The position numbers and the translations under genes are program-made. From Pseudomonas sp. PDM04 (GTDB lineage: Bacteria; Pseudomonadota; Gammaproteobacteria; Pseudomonadales; Pseudomonadaceae), in contig NZ_JACVAI010000009.1 of assembly GCF_014851765.1 (NCBI RefSeq), forward strand, positions 220,912 to 284,911: a stretch of 64,000 nt of DNA. Direction: 5' to 3'. Shown here piece after piece: positions 57,607 to 64,000 of this stretch. The notes under the pieces were generated by a model. It did no database searches. It was given only the letters and a program-made list of their open reading frames with translations, and was not told where the DNA came from. Each line of letters opens with the position of its first letter. Position 1 is the first letter of the stretch.

Positions 57607-59787
57607 TTGACGACTTTACGCTGGCTGTACTCGCTTGACTGGCGCCGGGGTTTCTTCGACTGGGCACGCAGCGACGGCGTGACCTGGGTCTACATCTTCA
57701 AGGTGTTGCTGGCCGCGTTCCTGACCCTGTGGCTGGCGATGCGCCTGGAGTTGCCGCAGCCGCGCACGGCGATGATCACCGTGTTCATCGTCATGCAACC
57801 GCAGAGCGGCCAGGTGTTCGCCAAGAGCTTCTACCGCTTTCTCGGCACCTTGACCGGTTCGGCGGTGATGGTGGCCCTGATTGCCCTGTTCGCGCAGAAC
57901 ACCGAGCTGTTCCTCGGTTCGCTGGCGATCTGGGTGGGCATCTGCTCGGCAGGGGCGGCGCGTTATCGCAACTTTCGCGCCTACGGCTTCGTGCTCGCCG
58001 GCTACACCGCCGCGATGGTCGGTCTGCCGGCCCTGGCCCATCCTGACGGCGCGTTCATGGCGGCGGTGTGGCGCGTGCTGGAAATTTCCCTGGGGATTCT
58101 TTGCTCCACCCTGGTCAGCGCCGCGATCCTGCCGCAAACCGCCAGCGCGGCGATGCGCAACGCGTTGTACCAGCGCTTCGGTGTGTTTGCGTTGTTCGTC
58201 ACCGACGGGTTGCGCGGTCGCAGCCAACGCGAGGCGTTCGAGGCGGGCAACGCGCGTTTCAGTGCCGAGGCGGTCGGCCTGGAGGGGCTGCGCAGCGTCA
58301 CCGTGTTCGAAGACCCGCACATGCGCCGGCGCAACGGGCGGTTGAGCCGTCTCAACAGTGAGTTCATGGGTGTCACCACACGCTTCAACGCCTTGCACCA
58401 GTTGCTCGAACGGTTGCGTGGCGCTGCCGCCGAGCATGTCGTGGCCGCCATCAAGCCCGGGTTGCAGGACCTTGCCGAAGTGCTCGACGGTTTCAGTGGC
58501 CGCGCCCTGACCAGCCCGGATGCGGCGCGTCTGGTGCTGGCCCTGGCCGCCTACAAGGAAGCGCTGCCGGCGCGGGTGCGCAGCCTGCGGGCGACGTTCC
58601 AGGAGCGCGCGCCGAGCGACGCCGAGTTGCTGGACTTTCATACGGCCTACGAACTGCTGTATCGCTTTGTCGACGACCTGCACGGTTATGCACAGACTCA
58701 CGCCTCCCTGGCCGATCACCGTCACGAGCGCGAGCAGTGGGACGAGCCTTTCACACCGCAAACCAACTGGATGGCCTCGGCGGCGTCGGGCATTCGCGCG
58801 GCGTTCATCCTGGTGGTGCTGGGCAGTTACTGGGTGGCGACGGCATGGCCGAGCGGGGCGACCATGACCCTGATTGCGGCGGCCACGGTCGGCCTGTCCG
58901 CCGCCACGCCGAACCCGAAACGCATGGCGTTCCAGATGGCTTGCGGCACGTTCCTCGGCGCGCTGATCGGTTTCGTCGAGATGTTTTTCATCTTCCCGTG
59001 GATCGATGGTTTTCCCTTGCTGTGCGTGATGCTGGCGCCGGTGATCGTGCTCGGTTCGTTCCTGACCTCACGCCCGCAATACGTCGGGGTCGGACTTGGC
59101 CTGCTGATCTTCTTCAGCACCGGTTCGGTGCCGGACAACCTGACGATCTACAACCCCTACGCCTTCATCAACGACTACATCGCCATGGTGCTCGGGATGC
59201 TGGTCTGCGCCGCTGCCGGGGCGATCATCATGCCGCCCAACAGCCGCTGGTTGTGGCGTCGACTGGAGCAGGACCTGCGCGAACAAGTGGTGTACGCGAT
59301 CAGCGGCAAACTCAAGGGCCTGGCGTCGAGTTTCGAAAGTCGCACCCGGGACCTGTTGCACCAGGCCTACGGTTTCGCCGCCGGCCAGCCGCAGGTGCAG
59401 CGGGACTTGCTGCGCTGGATGTTCGTGGTGCTGGAAGTCGGCCACGCGATCATCGAATTGCGCAAGGAGCAGGCGATCCTGCCGGTGCACCCGGCCTACG
59501 CCGAATCCCAGCCCTGGCGCCAGGCGATCCGCGTGATGGGGCGCTCGCTGGTGCGCCTGTTCCTGCAACCGAGCGCCAGTAACCTGGAGCGTGGACTGGT
59601 CGCGGTGGACCATGCGATCAGCCGGGTGCAAGCCACCGACGAACCCTTCGCCCCGCACTTCGACACCTCGGCGTTGCGCCGGGTGAAGAGCTACCTGCAC
59701 TTCATCCGCAGCTCATTGCTCGATCCGCAATCGCCGCTCGCCGCCTACGTGAATACCTCGCCCCAAGGACTTGCCCATGCCCCGTGA
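57607..59787 (+). CDS. FUSC-family inner-membrane exporter (AaeB-like)
   Basis: 726 residues starting at TTG 57607. Two halves, each with a cluster of TM segments (about 35-180 and 390-540) and a cytoplasmic part. The start (FDWARSDGVTWVYIFKVLLAAFLTLWLAMRLELPQPRTAMITVFIV) matches the FUSC/AaeB family, which exports aromatic carboxylic acids. Confidence 0.92.
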   Translation: MTTLRWLYSLDWRRGFFDWARSDGVTWVYIFKVLLAAFLTLWLAMRLELPQPRTAMITVFIVMQPQSGQVFAKSFYRFLGTLTGSAVMVALIALFAQNTELFLGSLAIWVGICSAGAARYRNFRAYGFVLAGYTAAMVGLPALAHPDGAFMAAVWRVLEISLGILCSTLVSAAILPQTASAAMRNALYQRFGVFALFVTDGLRGRSQREAFEAGNARFSAEAVGLEGLRSVTVFEDPHMRRRNGRLSRLNSEFMGVTTRFNALHQLLERLRGAAAEHVVAAIKPGLQDLAEVLDGFSGRALTSPDAARLVLALAAYKEALPARVRSLRATFQERAPSDAELLDFHTAYELLYRFVDDLHGYAQTHASLADHRHEREQWDEPFTPQTNWMASAASGIRAAFILVVLGSYWVATAWPSGATMTLIAAATVGLSAATPNPKRMAFQMACGTFLGALIGFVEMFFIFPWIDGFPLLCVMLAPVIVLGSFLTSRPQYVGVGLGLLIFFSTGSVPDNLTIYNPYAFINDYIAMVLGMLVCAAAGAIIMPPNSRWLWRRLEQDLREQVVYAISGKLKGLASSFESRTRDLLHQAYGFAAGQPQVQRDLLRWMFVVLEVGHAIIELRKEQAILPVHPAYAESQPWRQAIRVMGRSLVRLFLQPSASNLERGLVAVDHAISRVQATDEPFAPHFDTSALRRVKSYLHFIRSSLLDPQSPLAAYVNTSPQGLAHAP

Positions 59788-59977
59788 GATCGCCTTCCAC
59801 GGCGTGTACATGCCGACCATGACGCTGATGTTTCTGATCGCTGCGGTCCTGGCCTGGGCGCTGGACCGGTTCCTTTCCGGCTTCGACCTGTACCGTTTTT
59901 TCTGGCACCCGGCGTTGCTGCGCCTGAGTCTGTTTACCTGTCTGTTCGGCGCCCTGGCGCTGACGGTCTACCACTGA
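59777..59977 (+). CDS. DUF1656 small membrane protein (AaeX-like)
   Basis: 66 residues from ATG 59777, with AAGGA upstream; it overlaps the FUSC gene's end. Family start MPREIAFHGVYMPTMTLMFL, two TM segments. Its partners are the FUSC and HlyD genes. Confidence 0.9.
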   Translation: MPREIAFHGVYMPTMTLMFLIAAVLAWALDRFLSGFDLYRFFWHPALLRLSLFTCLFGALALTVYH

Positions 59978-59987
59978 GAATGCCCTG

Positions 59988-60851
59988 ATGAAAAAGCTTT
60001 TCAGCCTGCTCGCCACATTGCTGGTGCTGGCCCTCGCGATCTGGGTCGGCCGGACCCTGTGGGAGCACTACATGAACACGCCCTGGACCCGCGACGGCCG
60101 GGTGCGCGCCGACATCATCAATGTCGCCGCCGACGTCACCGGGGAAGTGGTGGACGTGCCGGTGCGCGATAACCAACAGGTGAAGAAGGGCGATCTGTTG
60201 ATGCGCATCGACCCCGAGCACTACCGCCTCGCGGTCAAGCAGGCGCAGGCACTGGTGGCTTCACGCAAATCGACCTGGGAGATGCGCAAGGTCAACGCCC
60301 ACCGCCGCGCCGACATGGACAACCTGGTGATCTCCAAGGAAAACCGTGACGACGCCAGCAACATCGCCGATTCGGCCCTGGCGGATTACCAGCAGGCGCA
60401 AGCCCAGCTGGAAGCGGCCGAACTGAACCTCAGGCGCACCGAAGTGCGCGCGGCGGTGGACGGTTACGTGACCAACCTCAATGTCCATCGCGGCGACTAT
60501 GCGCGCATCGGCGAAGCCAAAATGGCCGTGGTCGACATGCATTCCTTCTGGGTCTACGGCTTCTTCGAAGAGACCAAGCTTCCGCATGTGCGAGTCGGCG
60601 ACAAGGCCGACATGCAACTGATGAGTGGCGAGGTGATGAAGGGGCATGTGGAGAGTATTTCCCGCGGCATCTACGACCGCGACAACCCGCAAAGCCGTGA
60701 GCTGATCGCCGACGTGAACCCGACGTTCAACTGGGTGCGGCTGGCGCAACGGGTGCCGGTGCGGATACACATCGACGAAGTGCCGGAGGGGGTGCTGCTG
60801 GCGGCGGGGATCACCTGCACGGTGGTGGTGAACCCGTCCGAAACCCTGTAG
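59988..60851 (+). CDS. HlyD-family periplasmic adaptor (AaeA/EmrA-like)
   Basis: 287 residues. One N-terminal TM anchor, biotinyl-lipoyl-like region (TGEVVDVPVRDNQQVKKGDLLMRIDPEHYRLA), helical hairpin, and beta-barrel. Bridges the FUSC pump and OprM-like channel. Confidence 0.93.
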   Translation: MKKLFSLLATLLVLALAIWVGRTLWEHYMNTPWTRDGRVRADIINVAADVTGEVVDVPVRDNQQVKKGDLLMRIDPEHYRLAVKQAQALVASRKSTWEMRKVNAHRRADMDNLVISKENRDDASNIADSALADYQQAQAQLEAAELNLRRTEVRAAVDGYVTNLNVHRGDYARIGEAKMAVVDMHSFWVYGFFEETKLPHVRVGDKADMQLMSGEVMKGHVESISRGIYDRDNPQSRELIADVNPTFNWVRLAQRVPVRIHIDEVPEGVLLAAGITCTVVVNPSETL

Positions 60852-60886
60852 GCGCGTATCGCTCCCACAGTCGAAACTGGCGGGAC

Positions 60887-61282
60887 TCACTCCTTGCAGA
60901 ACGTCTCGTGAAGGTGCCGCCAGAGAATCCTGCCGTCCACCTTCTCGAACACCACTGTCGAGCGCCGGTCGGAGTGCAGACCGGTGGCATCGGTCTGCTG
61001 TTCGCGGTAACTGACGGTGGCGCCGGTGTCGTGCAACGCCAGGCCACATAACTCGCTCAGCTCGATGCGGAACCCGAGCTTCTTGCCGCCGGCCAGCAGG
61101 AACAGTTCGTTCAGCGCGGCGAAATCCAGCGCCCGACCCAGGGGCGAGACCATGGAGAACTGCGGCGAAAAACGCATCAGCAGGTGTTCGAGTTCGGCGG
61201 CGTCGCGTTCTTCGGCCAGCCATTGCTCGATGGCCACGTGGGCCTGGATCACTTCGTCGAAGTATTGGGTGTAGTCGGTCAT
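60887..61282 (-). CDS. SnoaL/DUF4440-like NTF2-fold protein
   Basis: 131 residues with a cone-shaped NTF2-like fold (N-terminal helices, then strands ending in RRSTVVFEKVDGRILWRHLHETF). Probably a small ligand-binding or enzymatic protein; target unknown. Confidence 0.8.
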   Translation of the reverse strand: MTDYTQYFDEVIQAHVAIEQWLAEERDAAELEHLLMRFSPQFSMVSPLGRALDFAALNELFLLAGGKKLGFRIELSELCGLALHDTGATVSYREQQTDATGLHSDRRSTVVFEKVDGRILWRHLHETFCKE

Positions 61283-61319
61283 GGTGTTTCCTTCAGAGCT
61301 TCAGCGTCTGTTCTGCCGT

Positions 61320-61391
61320 CATCGCGAGCAGGCTCGCTCCCACAGGGGGCGGCGTGCACGGTCAAAATGTGGGAGCGAGCCTGCTCGCGAT
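61320..61391. repeat. REP pair (REPIN-like)
   Basis: atcgcgagcaggctcgctcc and ggagcgagcctgctcgcgat in inverted orientation, about 30 bases apart, between two minus-strand genes. Confidence 0.9.
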
Positions 61392-61406
61392 AAGGTCGCT
61401 GCGGTA

Positions 61407-62231
61407 TCAGAGCTGGCCACGCAACCCAAACCGCCGCATCAACGTCGACTCCAGCACCCCTTTGGGCAACAACCCCGCCATCAGCGGCAACGCCCGGCTG
61501 CCATTGCCCAACCGCACCAACCTCGGCGGCTTGTCCTGCCGGACGGCCTTGAACACCCCGGCCGCGAATTCACTGGCCGGCGTCGGGTTGTCCTGGGATG
61601 CCTTGGCCCGGGCGCGGATGCCTTCACGCAAAGCGAACCAGGGCGATTGCTCGCTGATCAACTGCTCGGCTTCCTGCCCGGCATTGCGGGCGAAACTCGA
61701 GGCGATAGCCCCCGGCTGCACTTCCATCACCCGCACACCGAACGGGGCGAGTTCCATGCGCAACGCATCGCTCAAGGCATGCACCGCTGCTTTCGAGGCG
61801 CAATAGGCGCCGGCGAACGGCGTGACCAGTACGCCCGAGACGCTGCCGATGTTCACCACGATCCCCCTGGCCCGGCGCAATACCGGAAAGAAAGCCCGGG
61901 TCACGCCGACGATGGCAAACACATTGGTTTCGAACTGGCGCTGCATGGCGGGTACACCGCCGTCCAGCAGCGGACCCATGGCGCCGTAACCGGCGTTGTT
62001 GATCAGCACATCCAGGCCACCGTGCTGTTGATTGATCTGCTCGCTCAACTGCTCCAGCGCCCGGCCATCATTGACGTCCAGTTGCACGGCGTTGAAACCC
62101 GCCGCCGCCAATGCCGCGACATCTTCGGTCTTGCGCGCGCTGGCCCAGACCTGGTATCCGGCCGTCTTGAACACATCGGCCAGTGCGCGGCCAATGCCGC
62201 TGGAGCAACCGGTAATCAACGCAACAGGCAT
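61407..62231 (-). CDS. SDR-family oxidoreductase
   Basis: 274 residues. Motifs ALITGCSSGIGRALADVF (3-20), LINNAGYGAMGPLL (near 80) and YCASKAAVHALSDAL (near 143). The C-terminus is long with a lipid-tolerant look. Substrate not known. Confidence 0.9.
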   Translation of the reverse strand: MPVALITGCSSGIGRALADVFKTAGYQVWASARKTEDVAALAAAGFNAVQLDVNDGRALEQLSEQINQQHGGLDVLINNAGYGAMGPLLDGGVPAMQRQFETNVFAIVGVTRAFFPVLRRARGIVVNIGSVSGVLVTPFAGAYCASKAAVHALSDALRMELAPFGVRVMEVQPGAIASSFARNAGQEAEQLISEQSPWFALREGIRARAKASQDNPTPASEFAAGVFKAVRQDKPPRLVRLGNGSRALPLMAGLLPKGVLESTLMRRFGLRGQL

Positions 62232-62261
62232 GGCGCGTTCCTTGTGTAGAAAGAGAAGGGG

Positions 62262-62726
62262 TCAGTCGGAGAAACTGCCTTGCAAATGCTCGGCACGAAA
62301 CTCCAGGGTTTGTGGACGATAACCGGGTCGCAGGGGCGGCATGGGCAAGCAATCCTCCCAGCTGGCGCCGGCCTGCAACTCGCCGGGTCCACGATAGCGC
62401 GGCGCGCTGTACTGATTGTCCGCGAGGTTGACCGTGTCGCCCGGCGCATAAGCGGCGACACGCCAGCGCAATTCGGTGAGCGGCACCTCGTTGCCGTTGT
62501 TCATCGTCAGTTGCAACGGACGATCTGCCGGGCATTGTTGCGGCGCGTAGGCGATGCGCAACTCAAGGCGCGCCAGTTGCTTGACCTCGCGATTGTCCAT
62601 CCAGATCACCCAGCTGGCGACCAGCCCCAGGCCAATGGCAGCCGCCACCGAGACGGGCAAGGCTTTGGCCGGGTAACGGACTAACAGAATCAACCAGGTG
62701 ATGACCAGCAGGACGCCAATGAACAT
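62262..62726 (-). CDS. Membrane-anchored protein of unknown function
   Basis: 154 residues from ATG 62726. Two N-terminal membrane segments (about 1-20 and 24-45) and a periplasmic part with a beta-sandwich look (LRIAYAPQQCPADRPLQLTM, LRWRVAAYAPGDTVNLAD). I do not recognise a family. 30 bases downstream of the SDR start on the same strand. Confidence 0.75.
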   Translation of the reverse strand: MFIGVLLVITWLILLVRYPAKALPVSVAAAIGLGLVASWVIWMDNREVKQLARLELRIAYAPQQCPADRPLQLTMNNGNEVPLTELRWRVAAYAPGDTVNLADNQYSAPRYRGPGELQAGASWEDCLPMPPLRPGYRPQTLEFRAEHLQGSFSD

Positions 62727-62885
62727 GTCGCACAACCTCGCGCAAGAGAGGGCCATCCTACCTAAGGGCAGGTGAGCTTGGCGATGGGCGAGCGCGGTTG
62801 ACCGTTTGTCGAGCCTGTAATTTGTGACAGTAGATACACGTCGCGTTTGAGCATTAGCTGCTGCAAACCGACTTGAAGACGCGTG

Positions 62886-64000
62886 ATGCAACCTCCGCTC
62901 GCTTCCCTGCACCGCGACACACCAAAACTGGCGGTCGTTGAACCGAGGGGACTGGCTGTGCGCGTGGTGGACTATCACCGTGCAGCCGCCAGCGATACGG
63001 TACAAGCACAGGTCAATCACACGGCCCATGACCCGCAAGGGCGAGCGAACGATCTGCGGGATCCGCGGTTGTTCCTTGAGGCGTCGTCACCGGCCAACCT
63101 GAGCATGACCCATAGCCTGAGCGGCGCTGTCTTGTGCAGCGTCAGTGTGGACGCGGGCCTGCGTCTCAGGCTGTTGGGCGAGGACGGCCAGCCGGTGCAC
63201 GATTGGGATGGCCGGGGCGCCCGGCGCTTGATGCATTATGACGCTCAACGACGGCTGACGACCTTGTTCGAGCAGGCACAGGGTGGCGAAGCCGTGTGTA
63301 CGGAGCGTTTGAGCTACGCGGCCAACGATCAGGCGGCAGCCGATCACAACCAATGCGGGCGGTTGATCCAGCACGATGATCCTGCCGGAACGCTGCACTT
63401 CATCCATTACGCTTTGACCGGTTCGGTGCTGGCGCACAGGCGCCATTTCAGCGATGCGCCACTGCCCGGTTTCACGACGTCTGTGCGCCTCAATCCGCTG
63501 GGCGAGTCGCTGTCCCGGACCGATGCCCAGGGTAACGAACAGCAGTTTGCGCAGTCGCTGGCCGGTCATTTACGCAGCGTGTGGTTGCGCCTGAGCGACA
63601 CGACCGAGCGACGGCCAATCGTCGCCGCCATCCATTACAACGCTCAGGATCAGGTCGAGAAGGAAGTCGCCGGCAACGGCGTGGTGACCACGCTTGAGTA
63701 TTGTGCGCAAAGCGGGAGGTTGACTCGGTTACTGTCGCGGCTCGAACAGCACGCTCCCTTGCAGGACCTGCAATACGCCTACGACCCGGTGGGCAATGTG
63801 CTGAGCATCGAAGACGCCGCACTGCCGGTTCGCCACTTCGCCAATCAGCGGATCGAGCCGCTCAACCGCTATCGTTACGACAGCCTTTACCGCTTGATCG
63901 ACGCCACAGGGTGGGAGGCCGGAGGCGTCGATCATGGGCCGGCGTCCAGGGTCGGCGCTGACCCCGCCATGCCCGGCAACTATCGCCAGACCTACCGCTA
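62886..64000 (+). CDS. TccC-like RHS-repeat toxin protein, 3'-truncated by window edge
   Basis: Open from ATG 62886 to the window end, at least 371 codons. The N-terminus (LHRDTPKLAVVEPRGLAVRVVDY) matches the start of TccC/Tc toxin C subunits, followed by RHS/YD-type repeats (LMHYDAQRRLTTLFEQ, LQYAYDPVGNVLSIED, YRYDSLYRLIDATGW). In Tc complexes the C subunit forms a cocoon that holds a variable toxic C-terminus; that domain lies outside the window. Starts 160 bases from a divergent membrane-protein gene. Confidence 0.9.
   Translation, partial: MQPPLASLHRDTPKLAVVEPRGLAVRVVDYHRAAASDTVQAQVNHTAHDPQGRANDLRDPRLFLEASSPANLSMTHSLSGAVLCSVSVDAGLRLRLLGEDGQPVHDWDGRGARRLMHYDAQRRLTTLFEQAQGGEAVCTERLSYAANDQAAADHNQCGRLIQHDDPAGTLHFIHYALTGSVLAHRRHFSDAPLPGFTTSVRLNPLGESLSRTDAQGNEQQFAQSLAGHLRSVWLRLSDTTERRPIVAAIHYNAQDQVEKEVAGNGVVTTLEYCAQSGRLTRLLSRLEQHAPLQDLQYAYDPVGNVLSIEDAALPVRHFANQRIEPLNRYRYDSLYRLIDATGWEAGGVDHGPASRVGADPAMPGNYRQTYR

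Noticed and set aside
1..64000. tRNA genes, CRISPR arrays, insertion sequences, prophage
   Set aside because: Looked for cloverleaf CCA-type ends, regular spaced repeats, transposase and integrase motifs; none found.

Overview
The window is a GC-rich chromosomal segment from a Pseudomonas of the fluorescens lineage. Supporting signs are the fused cysNC, the folM-folE-folX pterin cluster, hmgR/hmgA-fahA-maiA, the paired FecI/FecR/TonB-receptor systems, and many palindromic REP elements built on GTGGGAGCGAGC..GCTCGCGA. Synteny (pta - DUF3565 - slyD - gpx; DUF1302 - DUF1329 - LuxR/MalT-type regulator; LysR - lrgA - lrgB) also fits Pseudomonas. No tRNA, rRNA, CRISPR array, insertion sequence or prophage is visible. 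The region reads as core plus flexible chromosome, with an accessory-type Tc/RHS toxin gene entering at the right edge.

Layout. 1-8.4 kb: sulfate activation (end of cysD, cysNC), a PlsC-like acyltransferase, phosphate acetyltransferase, SlyD, glutathione peroxidase and an Old Yellow Enzyme. 8.5-13.3 kb: glycosyltransferase, CysZ-like protein, thioredoxin reductase and a class III aminotransferase. 13.4-19.3 kb: a minus-strand pterin operon (folM-folE-folX-DUF1244-hopJ), a monooxygenase-fold membrane protein, a MerR/LitR-type regulator, a PilZ-like protein, a short LOV photoreceptor and a short flavodoxin. 19.3-25.2 kb: LysR with lrgAB, a class II aldolase coupled to a MEST-like hydrolase, an MFE-2-like SDR and an AmpDh-type amidase. 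25.2-25.8 kb: a candidate small RNA. 25.8-32.2 kb: DUF1302/DUF1329 envelope pair, its probable LuxR-type regulator and an orphan small protein. 32.2-36.4 kb: homogentisate catabolism with the HmgR repressor and operator. 36.5-41 kb: SirB1-like protein, a leucine-dehydrogenase family protein lacking the catalytic lysine, SOS gene yebG with a LexA box, psiE, DUF3509 and an HPF-like protein. 41-51.5 kb: two iron-uptake signalling systems back to back around a shared Fur-like box. 51.5-62.7 kb: AraC regulator, DMT exporter, 2-hydroxyacid dehydrogenase, LysR and an AaeAB-like aromatic-acid efflux operon, then small accessory enzymes. 62.9-64 kb: start of a TccC/RHS protein.

The most interesting stretch is 13.4-19.3 kb. 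It puts blue-light sensing (LOV), a light-type MerR regulator, a possible c-di-GMP effector and a reduced-pterin pathway side by side. In P. putida, PpSB-LOV proteins and LitR-like PplR regulators are known to act together on light-inducible genes that include folE. The extra members here (PilZ-like, monooxygenase-fold membrane protein, DUF1244, HopJ, flavodoxin) have no settled role. Other candidates for follow-up are the sRNA at 25.3-25.5 kb, the catalytic-lysine loss in the LeuDH homologue, the perfect hairpin over the glycosyltransferase start, and the 108-residue orphan protein with an AT-rich leader.
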